A stretch of 64,000 nucleotides of DNA, taken from contig OU612068.1 in assembly GCA_914767715.1 (NCBI GenBank), forward strand, positions 34,472,001-34,536,000, in the 5' to 3' direction. The stretch is from Membranipora membranacea. Taxonomy: Eukaryota; Bryozoa; Gymnolaemata; Cheilostomatida; Membraniporidae. The stretch's first letter is position 1. Every line of letters starts with the position of its first letter. Shown piece after piece: positions 35,734-50,842 of the stretch. The translations under genes and the position numbers were made by a program. Below the pieces are notes generated by a model. The model was not told where the DNA came from. It was given only the letters and a program-made list of their open reading frames with translations, and did not search any database.

Positions 35734-37667
35734 TTGGATGCTTCTCCAGTTCTACGCTGAATGGATATGCAGAGAACACTACGAGTCTTCATTTGTACCA
35801 GTGTTGTACCAGAATGTTCAAACAACTTCCAACAAAGAAACTTTTCACACTAACTGGTAATGGCCCAGTTCGCAGAGTTGCTTCACACAAACTGCTGATA
35901 TTGTAATGTGTATTATAAGTGGAAGGACTTACTGATTGAGTATTGATACTGCTGAAGTATGGAAACACTCTTGTGCCCAACACTTACTTTGTTAAATTAC
36001 TTTGCATGGTGCTTGAAGCATACTTTTCTATAATCTAATCAAGCATAGTATTACAACCCAACCTGAACATCAATATCCATTTGTGTCTGCTCAACTTGGT
36101 TTTCTATGGCTGACCATCAAGATGGTTTCGTGTTTTTTTTCCAATACTGATCTATGTCTAGTTGAGTTGCATATGTAAATACTTGAGTTTAGCAGTATCA
36201 CATTTTTCTACTATAGCTTATAGAATAGAGCTGAGCTTTGGATGTAAAAAACACCAGTGTGTTTATCGATTTTTTACTCATGTTAAGCAATGCTTGCTGC
36301 TAATTTGGAAATCTAGATGACATCTATTCCGACAGTTGCAGATAGCTCAGTAAGCTAACTCAGTATTGCACAGAACAGCGAATTGGCTTTGATCATCCAT
36401 CCTAAAGGATTCATTTATGGAAAAACAAATTGAAATGCAGTTGGCAGAAACAGGCAAACTTGCTGAAAGTTACCGCTGGCTGTTGCGAAGCCTCAATACA
36501 TGATAGAATAGAACTCAAGTCAGCAGCGCAAACAACCCATATCTGACATTAATAACAAATCAATGCACTTCACAATCATCCATTAATATTCCCTTCTACG
36601 GTTTTGGTTTTGTTGAACTTTCCTTTGGGAATTTCTTGTCGACATTCATATCTTTGCAAATGATAATCAGCAACTGTCCGTGTCATTCAAGATCAAAATT
36701 AGGAGATTCAATCAATACTGCAACTGTGTAACCAACAGCTAGCCAACAGCTACAAACGATTTCAGCAATTTGCAAATTTGAAGAGAGGTTGAGGCTGAAA
36801 AGAAGCAATCAGCTATTTGAGCATTGCGTACCATTGTATAGTATTGTATAGTATAGTATTGTATAGTATAGTATTGTATAGTATAGTATAGTATAGTATG
36901 CCAGGAATGAGAAGCTTGGATAAGATGATTGCACAATTTAGAGAATTAAACAAGGAAAAGCATTGAGGATCTCAACGAAGTGAAATATGACAACTCCTTG
37001 ATGCTGAGAAAATTGACTAAAATGAGAACACACGTCCAAATGAACATGAATTTGTCAATAACATTATTATTAATGATAAAATAGACTAAAAACATGAGAC
37101 CCACTTATTCAGTTACACCATGTGAAATCTATGTCTGCACGCTATGAAGATAAGTAGCAGTATATCTTACTTGGGATTAACTGCTTATACCTCTCTGCCT
37201 CATACCTGCTATAAATAAGTACCCAGGTGATAAGCAATTAAGACAGTGGCCACCCACAGTTCAACATATTTATCTCTGTCTATGTTCAACAATCAGCACA
37301 CTGAAGCATTATATGAAGAGTTAAATCAGGATTGATAACTTATAGCGATATATTTTAGTAGGAACAATTAGCTCTGCAAGTTAATCGAATACCACTTTTT
37401 ATGTATTTCCAAAGCTGACGCCTTTCCGAGTTATTTTGGCAGACTAGTAGTCTTATCGAAAACTCCATAAAAACTGAGTCATCACAGCAGGTATCATTCA
37501 ATACAAGATATTGTTACATTACAGTAAGTGACCAAATATTATGAATTTATGCAGGTTCTTATTCTCACTATCCTCAAGATGAGGCAAAACCTCATTGCAC
37601 TGCCTTCCCAAAATATTGCACAGCCTTCACACTTCTGCCACCTGTCAGCGGGTCACACCACCAGCTG
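35734..37667. other. Intergenic, no gene seen
   Basis: This stretch separates the convergent CaaX-protein and GTPBP10 genes and should contain both 3' ends. A pentanucleotide-type simple repeat lies at 36835-36899. No homologous frame was recognised. Confidence 0.5.
36835..36899. repeat. Simple repeat of gtata/gtatt
   Basis: gtatagtatagtattgtata-type pentanucleotide repeats run for about 65 bp. Confidence 0.9.
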
Positions 37668-40600
37668 TCAGGTCAGTTTACTCACAGCTGCCTCCTCATT
37701 ATGAAAGCTGAGATGATTCTGGAGTTTCTCTTGTATCGTTGCTCTGTCTTCTGTAAACTCAGATTCTATGACGTCGCGTACAGTCTGTTTTACATTGTCT
37801 ATATTCTGCTCCAGTACAGCAGATATTGGTATAATTGATTTAAAGTCGACTAAGCGAGAGGGTCTCAACTTTTCAGGTATTGTGTGCAGGTAATCTGTAA
37901 GTAAGTTAAAGAGGTAATATACTTTAAGATGTAGCCAGGTTATTATACATGGGGTGAGATGTAAGTGGAGCAAAGAGGAACCCATTATTATAAAGACCAA
38001 ATAAAACAAACAAATCCACAATGTTTTATATTTTTCCCGCTACTTCAACAAAGCTTGTGACTCACAACATCATAGCTATGGACGGAATTATTGAATCCAC
38101 AACTGAACATCAGAGTACCATCCGTTATGATGCGCCATGTTACAAAGTATCACATAGCTGTGTGAAGTAGAAACATCGCATCACTGATAGATCACAAGTT
38201 CTTATGCCTTCAAATCATACACAGAAACATCAATTTCCAAATACACATGCATGTAAATATATCTATATATTTATATCACCTAATAAAAAGTTTGGCCGCT
38301 TAGCAATGCAAGTTCACAATGCCTTAGGTTTGGACACCTTACCTTTCATATTATTAAGTTGATGTAAAGTTTTCTCATACTTTTCATCAGATTCATCAGA
38401 GTCCATTTTATTGATGAGAAGTATCTGAGGTTTATCTAGTAATGACGGTTTATACATCTCTAGTTCCTATTAAAAAAATGACCAAGCAAACCTTGATGAT
38501 CATAATTGAAATGATATTATATGGATGTCTATTTTGTTCTATTTAAATTACACAAATAAGAAACACTGTAGTCATCAAATCAAAAATATCAAATGTCATC
38601 CTTTAAGCAATCCATGTGAAGGGTATATTCATACTATGACAGCAAGCCTTACTGCAAGCAGGCAGGGTGGGATATCTCCCACCCTGCCTGCTGCAAGGAA
38701 GTTGAGGAGCTTTGCAGGGATAACATACTTTTTATTTGGGAGTTGTCCATACATTGACAAGCAAGCTCAGAGAGGAAGTAAATCTTTATTATTGACAATA
38801 ATCTGATCTCAGGCTGCATGGCGGTGACTTTCCTCGCAACCTGTCTATGTTGATACATCTCAACAGTGTCACAGACAGCACAGACCCTGGCTAGTGTAAA
38901 CTGGGGAGATAGAAAGCGAACCCACCTTATTCAGTAAGACAGTCGTCTCAAACGCATCTCTGTAGTGACTTCCGAGTTTTAACTGAAACCCATGTACATC
39001 CACCACCATCAGTAAGACTTTAGTTCTCTCCAGATGCTTTAAGAAGAAATGTCCCATCCCTACATTCATATGAGCACCTTCTATGAGACCAGGTAGATCA
39101 GCTATAGATATTCTTCTGTTGTCTGCATATGTGACGACGCCAAGCTGTGGACGAATTGTAGTAACTGTAATTGAATTTATTCAATATACTTTATTTCATT
39201 CCAGAGCAGATTACATGAGGAGTGGAATAAGAAGCAGCTGAATCTCAGATGGGACTTTAAAGTTCCGGTGTCGAGCAGTGCAGCTGAGTTATTAAGATGT
39301 GTACTTACAAGGGTAGTCAGCGATCTTCGGTTTAGCTCTCGATATTGAGGATAGCAAAGTTGACTTTCCTGCATTTGGAAACCTGAAGAGACATTAGAAA
39401 GTAGTTAACCATCAATTGCTCCTTGACACATTTCAATGTCAAAATTTAATAACAACAATACGGCGTTCCTTACTCAGTAATATAATCCGTGTGTCTGTAT
39501 AATTATAATACTCACCCAACTAGTCCAACATCAGCCAGCAGTTTTAGATCGATACGGATAGACTGTGCAACACCTTTGTCAGCCTTGAAGTCATTGTGAG
39601 GGCCTCCTCCGTCCCCACCCTTACTCACAACAAACTTATCACCAGCCTTATTCAGATTAGCTGTAAAAATTTGCCAATTCAATCATAAGTTGATCTTCCC
39701 AAAATCAATTCATCCGAACAGGTAAGTTTTAATTCATCTAGTGACGGGAGCAAGTACCACATAAACGATAAAATCATGTTTCTATAATATCACATTGAAA
39801 AATCAAAAGGAAATCTTGATTTACCTATTTCTCTGCCATCATCAGTCGTTATGGCCACTCCGGGTGGAACTTTTACAACCAGGTCCTCTCCTTGTTGCCC
39901 CATCATCACCAGCCGCCTTCAAGAGATGTATTTATAATGAGAAAATTCGGTGTGAAACAGAGTGAGGAGTGGTCTTCTCATGTTGTCTCATTGGTCTCCT
40001 ATTTATTTCATGTGTATCCTCAGCAGCTTGATAGTATCCCATAAGATCTACATTTCAGAATATGCTTATAGTTCACAATAGACTCACACACGAGAAAAAT
40101 ATGTGTTGATTAAGTGAGCCCACAAGGATGAGGTTGTATCATTTTTCCAGTCCATTATTTTTAATTGAATTATTGATCTCACCTTGCGTCAGTTCCATTT
40201 TGAGCGAGGAATCTGCGCTCTGGGTTTTCGTTTACAAAGTTGTAGAGGTTGACACCAGGCTCAGCCACCATTACTACACTCCCTCCATCACCACCAAGCC
40301 CGCCATACTTAGGATATCCCTGACCACCGCGTCCAGCCTTAGTGTAAATTCGCACTCTATCTATAAACTTGGCCTTTTTGGAAAACTAGAAAGCAATCAT
40401 CAGGCATTATTGAACAATGTTTTATATTTATATTAGGTATTATCGAGAGTACTCGGTATACAGGTTTTTGGGTCACAGTGTATGTGATGGTCTTATTCAA
40501 TCCGATGTTGACCTTTGCAAGAAGAGAGTCTAGCTAGTTGTTGGTTTTTACTTTCAGACAGGCATCAGGCCTTTCCTGGACGCTCACAAAACAATCGGAG

Positions 40601-40898
40601 ACAACTTTAAAGCCTTTTAGTTTCATTTGCATGTATTTTCAAAACTCAATTCAGAGTTTCGCCCCATGAGTGCACCGTAACCTTAAATTACGTTACGATA
40701 TATGGTCATGTGTTATATACCTCGTAACAGCTTTTTGGACACTCTTGTTGCTCTCAGTTGGATAATCTTGTCCTCTTTTAAGGCCTCTTGTTGGGCTCGC
40801 ATTTATTTTGAAACAAGTAGATCGCTCACCCTAAAATAGATACATGTAGTACATACCCCTTTGGATACACCTAAGAGTTGTCTGGTTATATACACCAT
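37668..40898 (-). CDS. GTPBP10: OBG-family GTPase, GTPBP10 type, 8 exons, 381 aa
   Basis: Human GTPBP10 (387 residues) works in assembly of the large subunit of the mitochondrial ribosome. Exons: 40898-40857, 40385-40183, 39916-39825, 39660-39516, 39382-39309, 39164-38926, 38466-38343, 37894-37668; total 1146 nt in phase. The start [10 protein letters not shown] aligns with the family's short N-terminus. The Gly-rich OBG fold follows ([15 protein letters not shown]). Then come the GTPase motifs: G1 GFPNAGKST (161-169), the G2-region FTTIRPQLG (186), G3 [10 protein letters not shown] (208), G4 NKMD (284) and G5 near PISAVLEQN. The human-like [13 protein letters not shown] block is intact. All motifs are present, so the protein should be active. 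The closely related MTG2 is less likely given the GTPBP10-like N-terminus and length. Confidence 0.93.
38657..38692. repeat. Perfect hairpin in GTPBP10 intron, 16-bp arms
   Basis: agcaggcagggtggga and its exact reverse complement are separated only by 'tatc'. Confidence 0.9.
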
Positions 40899-42689
40899 GC
40901 TGGAGTGTGTAAGAAACACGCCAATCACTTCTGTCCCAGAAACTGTCAAAAAATGAAGGCGATAATATAATATAAATATGTGATACCTCTCTAATCGGCC
41001 GTATGTGCAGCTGTTAATTACCACATTCTCTCACAAATTTTCTGACATTTTTTGTTTAAGTAATCAACTAACAATTACCACCCCTAAGTGAGTGTGTTCT
41101 AGCTACAGGCTTCCATATGAGATGAAATGCAGGAACTATCTTTAATTCAGTTTCAACACTGAAAAACTAGTGTATACCCTTTCCGGGCAAGACCCCCTCC
41201 ACTCCTCCCCCCCCCTGGAAGTGTTAACTACAGTGTAGCCCACAGAAAGTGCAGCAGTCCAAAAGAGAGCTGTTGACACAGTATCATATTATAATTAGCT
41301 CTTACTAATTGCTTGATACAGGTTTAGGAATTTATCCCTGTCTATGCCACAATAGTTAAAACCATTAAACTGCTGGCAGTCAAGGTATTGTTATACTGTT
41401 AGCGTTAAAGACAGTTCAATGCTTCAGAATAATGCATCACATGAAATGATAGACTGGGGCTTGATAAGGGCCAGGAGGACTTGGTAAGAACAATCCAGAA
41501 ATACTACCCTAAGCTATCATCAATGGGCATGACCCTCTCCTAGCCAATGTTATGTAGTCAATTATTTTATAACATTCTTTGGATTGTAACCTGACGGGTA
41601 GAAACGCAACATGAATGCACTCTGAGACAGGGTTACAAACTCTGATGTCAGGGCAAATATTTTGTGGCGGAACAGAAACTAATGAAAATCTAGTCGGACA
41701 AACATTTTGCTTAAATTATCTGCATTTGATGGTGTTGCAAATGTTCATATACACCTGGTTTGAATGAACCTTAATACAGCATCCTAATATTAGTCATGTT
41801 TGTAATTGAAACGTCATGTAGACTCAGTATAGATTGTCAATGTGATTGTAATCGAATGCAATGATATGGTGGTTCACCTTAACCCTATACTTAGGTTTAG
41901 ATCAGTTTGAAATGAGGCTGAGATGTAAATGATATTTCACAGATATGTCGAAGCGGAGTATGTCTGTCATTAAGTTCAGATGATAGTTGGATATCAATGG
42001 TGTGTGAGTAACCTTGTTGATGTCAGTTTAGAGTGAGGTGGTTAGGTAGTAATTGCCTGGATACCATCTCTATGAGCATGATAAGCGTACCATAAGAGAC
42101 AAGTTAGCAACCTTTTTAAGGGCGCAGCTAAGTGAGCTATTTTGTAGTAATGGCATGTAAACCATCCGTGTGAGCTTCAGTATAGTAGTAGAAAACCACC
42201 AGTAATGGGTTTTCCAACTAAAATCAGCGACAGCCCAGAATGTGCCAGAGCTATATAGATGGTTGCAAGCCACATTTTCCAAGTTTGAACTAAGCTGGTC
42301 ACTGTGACTAGTGTGTTTATATTGTAGCCAGAGGAGATAATTCGTTTACTGGAATAAAATGAACAATAGGTCTTTTACTCCTTGTTTGAACTACATTATC
42401 CATCAAATAACATTACATTCATATGTCAGAACCACAATGTGATCAAATTGAAGTCTACTACCAAACATTACAACATTTCATCTGGTATGTCTGACCACCA
42501 GTCCAGGGAGTCTGACAAAGGAGTTTATACTCATTGGTCGGACTACCTCTCACTGCCTGCCTGTCAGGAAGGGAGGACAGTTGAGTCAAATATCCCCACA
42601 GCTATTCCTTGCATTTGAAATCATCCCACTAAGGAGTTGAGGATCCTACTCATCTAATACAGTAATCTACATAACAACAGACAAAAAAG
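40899..42689. other. Intergenic, no gene seen
   Basis: Upstream of GTPBP10. Stop codons are frequent and no exon pattern or known domain was recognised. The first few hundred bases should contain the GTPBP10 promoter. Confidence 0.5.
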
Positions 42690-43436
42690 ACCAACTGCAG
42701 AAAGAAGAGTGGGAACTGCACTGGGATATGAAATTCAATCCCACCAAATGTGAGCATATCACCTTCGGGAGAAAAAGATCAAACAGAGTAACCAACAGCT
42801 ATACTCTACATAATACTGCTGTCCCACGTGTACAGGAGATAAAATATCTCGGAGTTAAACTAGAACATACCTTACGCTGGAACAGCAACACTGACTATGT
42901 AACAGGAAAGGCTGCTGGTAAAGTTGGATTCATCCCCCGTACCATATCACCTTCACTGACCAAACTCAGAGATAAAGCTTACCAGTCATTAGTAAGACCC
43001 ATACTTGAGTACTCATCACTGTATACTCCCTGCTGTATGGGGCTCTTCTCTCACAACCCCCCAGGAGACCCAGTTTGAGGCAGTCCAGCGCAAAGCAGCC
43101 CGTACCGTGTACAACGTACCAAGAACTGACCGCAAGACTAGCACCACCAGCCTCATCTCAGACCTACAGTGGGAAACTCTCAAAGAGAGAAGAGGAAGGA
43201 GACGCCTGGGCATGTTCAGAGCCATGCACTAGTCTATGGGGAAGTTGCAACAAACATCAACGAGTTTCTCACCCCATCCATCAGGTACTCCAGGCGACAC
43301 CCTCTACAATACACAATCCCTCACTGTAACTCAAAGTCTCACCAAAAGAGCTTCTCCATAGCTACAGCCAAGGCCTGGAATGCTCTCACAATTGGCAGTC
43401 CCCTACCCCATGGACATGGTCCACCACTGGCTGGCT
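42690..43436 (+). pseudogene. Decayed non-LTR retrotransposon, C-terminal part of reverse transcriptase (L2/CR1-like)
   Basis: The frame starts within WDMKFNPTKCEHITFG (reverse transcriptase block D), then IKYLGVKLEHTLRW and VRPILEYSS. It shifts frame near 43065-43075 into QFEAVQRKAARTVYN and again near 43230 into FLTPSIRYSRRHPLQY and KAWNALTIG. This order is that of L2/CR1-clade elements. At least two frameshifts and the loss of everything upstream show it is a dead fragment. It is not a copy of the element at 29.6 kb. Confidence 0.85.
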
Positions 43437-43657
43437 AGGTCCCATGCAATTGGTAAACCACCTAACCCTGTTGATGACCGGAACTTCCTATCGACAACCG
43501 GTTTTGCCATATTGCCAGGAAATTCATCTATGAAGTTGGCAATCATCCATGAAGTATGAAGTAAGTATACCATGATGAGCAATTTAGATCGGGCTTGATT
43601 CTTCAAAGTGTGTCTAAAATTTGGCTGAAATTTGTAGACATACAACTGGCTTTTTAT

Positions 43658-44020
43658 CATACTGACTCTCGTGATCTGACTGGGCATGTAGATCACTGAT
43701 AAACTAGGCTGTAGTTACCACAAAGTAGATGTCGTAAGGCTAAGTATAAATCATGCGTGACTTTAAATTGCGCATGTGCAAGAACAATGAGTTTAGTCTA
43801 GGTTCTGAGAGAAAATTTGGTCAGGGGGAATGGGATAGCCCCTGCATGAACTGCCAATCAAAATCAGCTAATAGTGACAAGAGAGAATAACTATCAATAT
43901 TAATTCCGCACGCATTGAAGAGCCTACCACCAGAGCAGGTAGCCAATCAGATGGCTTCGGAATTCCGAGGCTCAATTTTGCAGAGATCAGCTCATGCCCA
44001 GAGCTGCGCATGCGCAGAAT
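43658..44020. mobile_element. MITE family member 2, split by a 300-bp insertion
   Basis: 43658-43688 (actgactctcgtgatctgac, then tgggcatg) and 43991-44020 (cccagagctgcgcatgcgca) together match the right arm of the MITE at 19767-19920, where the two parts are contiguous. Between them lie about 302 bp of unrelated DNA, and CATG stands at both junctions, as expected for a 4-bp target duplication. Confidence 0.7.
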
Positions 44021-44377
44021 GGCTTTTTATAAATATTGAGAATTGATGATTTTTACCTGCTAACTTCAATCTTACCGCAATATTTGAAAAACCGGAAACT
44101 GTCCACAATGCATTTTCAATTAAGTGTCAGAGCAGATAACTATCAATCACTGAACTCGGTTGTTTATAATATAAATTGGTAGCACAGAAATTTACTGAGT
44201 TCAGTGATTGGTAGTTACCTTAACCTTAATAAAACCAGCGAGTTAGGACAGACATTACAAGGGTTCGCAGTAATGGGCCATGTAAGGCCAATAACCCTAA
44301 CATGTACACTCGGTTGTGTAGGGTGGCAATGGTGATATGGACTTGTGAGCTTGAGGGATGTGAGTGCACCACTAAAT

Positions 44378-44600
44378 AGCGGGCTTCTCGGCCTATTGGC
44401 TAAGATAAAAGTATCACTGGCAATGAGGGATTAGTGCCCGATTCAGCTTTTGGCAGCTTGCTACACACTCAAATTCAGAAGGTCCTCTATGGCCTCACCT
44501 CTAGGATGCATTCTAGTTTTCTAGGATGTATCACATTCTCAGTACTCTCAGTACTCTCAGTACGCATCTCTCTTCAGGGGCAGCCCAACCTCTGTTTCGT
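44378..44600 (+). mobile_element. U2 snRNA-headed SINE, copy 1
   Basis: The head ggcttctcggcctattggctaagat (44382-44406, with flanks) matches the conserved 5' end of U2 snRNA (GCUUCUCGGCCUUUUGGCUAAGAU) with one substitution. The U2 branch-site recognition segment (GUAGUA) does not follow, so this is not a U2 gene. The body from 44429 onward, including ggtcctctatggcctcacct, reappears on the opposite strand at 54109-54289. A 9-bp 'ctcagtact' unit is repeated about three times near 44539-44565. Confidence 0.7.
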
Positions 44601-44632
44601 CACAAACAGGGCTTGCTAATTAGCTAATTGCT

Positions 44633-44735
44633 AATTAATGAGATGGCGCAATTGGTTAGTGCACATGCTATACACTGGCAGGCAATTGGTGCTGCAGGAG
44701 TTGTGGGTTCGAGTCCTACTGGCGGAGCTTTCATG
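44633..44735 (+). mobile_element. tRNA-like SINE fragment
   Basis: tggcgcaattggttagtgc fits a tRNA D-arm/A box and gggttcgagtcc a T-arm/B box, with a plausible T stem. The spacing of about 60 nt is longer than in a normal tRNA and the acceptor strands do not pair, so a tRNA-derived SINE or an old tRNA pseudogene is the better reading. Confidence 0.6.
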
Positions 44736-44819
44736 ATTCTCAGGGTACATCTTTCTCCCAATTCAGTATTTTCAGAATTAGTTCCCAAGCTCTGTTTTTC
44801 AAATTTTTCGCAACGAGAT

Positions 44820-45919
44820 TGAGATCAGAGATTGTATATTAGAGATGAATATGCAAATATAATATAATATAATATTAATATAATTACTTAAAAGTAAATT
44901 GTAAGGTGATTAAGGAAAGGAAGTTGACTTATTGAGCGATTTTTTCTGTATGCACTGCCGCTGATATATAAGTATATGAATTAGAACTTAATTTCCAAAC
45001 AAAGATTGTAAAGCTGGTGCTGTGTGCTGTGTGCTGTGGTTTCATCTCAGCTGAATGATTCTGATACAAACCGTTTAAACAGAACATGGTTTGGACATTA
45101 CCTAAGCTTAATGGCTATGCTTCCATTTAAGTTCAAGCCATTAATTTTGTGCTTATTCGTATTGACCGTTTTTTTTGAGTAAATGATCATCTGAGCGTTC
45201 TGGGTTCTTGGGGCAGGGACAGCTTACACAAAATATGACCGCAATTCTGTTTTCTTATCTTATCTACTTTTGCGTATCTGCAGTTTTGTTGTGGACATAG
45301 ACATACCGTGCATACCTATACCCAGTGTAATCTAATGCATTCTCTGAAAGCGACCTGCCATGAGTTTGACCTATACATAACTGACCCTCCTCTGCTGTTT
45401 ATGGATGTACGTATTTGTGTGATATAAATTCTTGGTGCCATGTATTGTACATATAATTTCTGAGATTTTTAAAGTCCATTACATTAATTGCAGACAAACA
45501 ATACAAAAATACAATAAAACAAAAACCTTACTCATATATATTTCCCAAGATAATAATTGTCCAAAGTAATAACAGTATGAAGGATAAGTCCATATAACAA
45601 AATAATTTAAAGTTTGATGATTGAGATAGTTTACATGGTCTTCACCAAAAGCTCTATCTCTCAAGCAGAGATGGGTTTTACAAGAAAATCATGAGGAGAC
45701 TGGTAGACTTTAAACACACAATCAAGCGAGGGTTATTATAATCTACTGAAATAGGTTGGAAATTAAAAATTTAAGGGTTTCTTCCATGGTTACATATCAC
45801 TAGGAGACTGTGATCAACCTATCAGAAGAATTTATTCTTTTCAGTGTGCAGTCAATAGAACATCAAGTCCGTTTGTCTCCAGCTTTGTGTGAGCTTAGAG
45901 TTTGACTGTGAATGGCTTG
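44820..45919. other. Intergenic, no gene seen
   Basis: AT-rich DNA downstream of the acidic secreted protein gene. An AATAAA signal on the minus strand (45836-45831) lies 84 nt past that gene's stop codon. Confidence 0.5.
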
Positions 45920-48182
<2,263 letters not shown>

Positions 48183-50842
48183 CTACAAATATAAGAAACA
48201 GAAAAACTGAACAATATTCCAAGATGTATAGACTGCATACAATGCTCAAAATTATAACATATTCATCGTATGATCTGATCACACAACACCATATTAATAT
48301 ATAAATATGCGCAAACATAGATCCTGTCCTCTCTACAGGCCTATAATGTTCAAATTATCTTCTCTTTTTGTAAATAAGGATAACTCCTAATCATAGCCAG
48401 ATATAAATCCTAATTTTGCCAGAGACTTTATAAACAGTGGACAATAATTGAAATGAAGGTTATTAAATAGATACTGCTGTACCCTGGCAACAAGTTACAT
48501 TCAAGTTTGGAAAAATAGTTTCTTTCATTGCATGACGAATAAAAAAATAGTAACATTTTGACTGACTGAAATGAGTTTTCGATAGCGAAAAATGGTCATT
48601 TCTAAAGCATTATTCAAAAGCATGCTGCATAATGATTCCTATATTAGAATATAATACAATTCACATTATACTGTGTTCCAGCAGCATGTCTAGCCAGATT
48701 CTGTGTATATTATTAATAATAATAATTTTATCAATTTTATTTGCTAAATTACACATAAGATCATGCATAAAACAAATATCGCAATGAATTAGGTGAATTT
48801 ATCAAAAATATTGTTATCATGTAGGGCAGTTCTATTAAAGGATTGATGATCTTTAATAAGAAAATATTGGCATGAATATCTTCATTTGAGGAAATTATAG
48901 CCACAAAACGGAAACATAAGAGCTACAGTATATATTACTTTGTATGAAAACATTTATGCGTATCCCAGATCACAATGGTTTAGGTGCTAAGACTTGGCCT
49001 CGTATCCCAGATCACAGAGGTTTAGGTGCTAAGACTTGGCCTCGGTTGCCTGCTGGTAGTGGCATTCAATCATTAGCCATCCCTCAATAATTTAATTATT
49101 TACACAGCTTTAATTTAGTCTCATGCACTAAAGGTGCAGAGTGATATTTTTTGCATAGATGATAAAAGCCAGTCGGATTTCCCAAAATGTGGTCGTCACT
49201 TACCACGGCTCTCTCCAGTTCAGTGTTGTGTGAGAGAATGAAGAGACGACTCTCTTTACTCTCTGATTTATGATAAAGCTAACCGCCATGCCATCACAGA
49301 AACATAGGCACGAATTCATCCAATCAGATCAGTTATAGTTTCACATGATCACCATCACAAAAGCAGACTTAGTCGCACCTATGTTACACCTTAGAATAGG
49401 CAGTAATAAATTATCTTCACTTCGGGGAAAAACACAAATAGTTCCCCAAAATAAGTGCCTGTTCAGAATTTTAAATGTAATTACATTATACTTAGTGCAT
49501 CACTGTTGTATGGCATCACCAAAGTGGTCACTTTTAATTTTTTGACCAGAATGCTTTGTGGCATGATTTCAGATGCCAATGTGAACGGTCCAAATACAAA
49601 AAAAGAAGTCACAAGACTAGTCCTGAGATAATTTCTAATTGAGATAAAATAACTGGCCTCAGCGGTAAATCTCAGATTCCTTGTCCACGTTTGAATGTTA
49701 ACTGTGACAAGCCTTATAGCTCAAACCTCAAATAATTCAAATTTAAAAAATGTCAGCTCCTACAAAAAATGATAACACATTATTATAGATCATGATGCAG
49801 CTGCTTCCTGTATTTTTTCTCTACTGAGATCTCAAATTGTTTTTGAAAAATCCTGTCTGTATAGTAAAGTGGTAAATTGATAGACACTAATTACATAGTG
49901 AGAGCATGAGGGTATGCATGGCAGTTGGTATTCGGTTGCCATGCAAATAATGCTAAGATGGTAAATCAACAATGTTTATAAATTCACCACTGCCACGTGT
50001 ACAATACCAGCGCAGAGGTAAATGACACCGTATTTTTACAATAACATATTATGGCAGTTTTTGGCAGACAAAAAACCAGACAATAATCATAGCATATGTG
50101 GGATACAGGGTGATGGATGAACTTGCCAGGACGGAAATAACAATATTCAGTATATTGTCGCATAGATCAATCTTCTCTCTTTATATCAAAATTTAGTGTG
50201 ATGAAAACTTAAACAGACATTGGCCTATATTCCGTTCAAATTTTTGTAAACTGCAAATTAGCAACTCTGTTATTTGCTGTCTCAACTCACTTTTTATCGC
50301 CTCAGATCAAAGAGTAGATTTATCTTTGTTGATACTCATGAATCATGAGCTATAATAGCCTTCATAGTGACGTGTGATGTTAAACAAAAGATTTGGTCAT
50401 TTTTACAACCTTTTGTGAGATACGAATGGTACATAACCCAAGACCATTTTTTATATTGCAAGATACATCCAGTACATACATAAAAGTTATAAAAATGCCA
50501 GTTATCACATAAAAGTAGAAATATAATCTTTATTGTTGAGGTAATTAAAGCAAAATCATGTTATATGAAATAACACTATTTTTTATGATAGGACGCTTTT
50601 TTTCATGGTAAGAAAATTATCTGGTATAACCTTTAATTCACAATAAATCTCACAATTGAATCTTAACGATTTAATTTCACAACTTAATTTTAATTTTTAA
50701 TGAATTCGCAATAATTATTAACATGCATGCTTGGTGTATAAAGTGCTGCGCATTTAATATTTGATAATGCAAAATGTTACAAAAACGGTGCATATAAATT
50801 TGACGATACAGAACTTCCGGATATTGCACATCATTCAACAAT
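48183..50842. other. Intergenic, no gene seen
   Basis: Lies between the 3' end of the guanylyl cyclase gene and the start of the acidic protein gene, both on the minus strand. It holds a 42-bp direct duplication at 48959-49044. No exon was recognised. Confidence 0.5.
48959..49044. repeat. 42-bp direct duplication
   Basis: cgtatcccagatcaca..ggtttaggtgctaagacttggcct occurs twice in tandem with two differences. Confidence 0.9.

Noticed and set aside
44378..44416. Functional U2 snRNA gene
   Set aside because: Only the first ~25 nt match; the branch-site recognition segment, Sm site and later stems do not follow, and the downstream body is a dispersed repeat.
44633..44735. Functional tRNA gene
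   Set aside because: A and B boxes are present but acceptor strands do not pair and the box spacing is too long without a credible intron.
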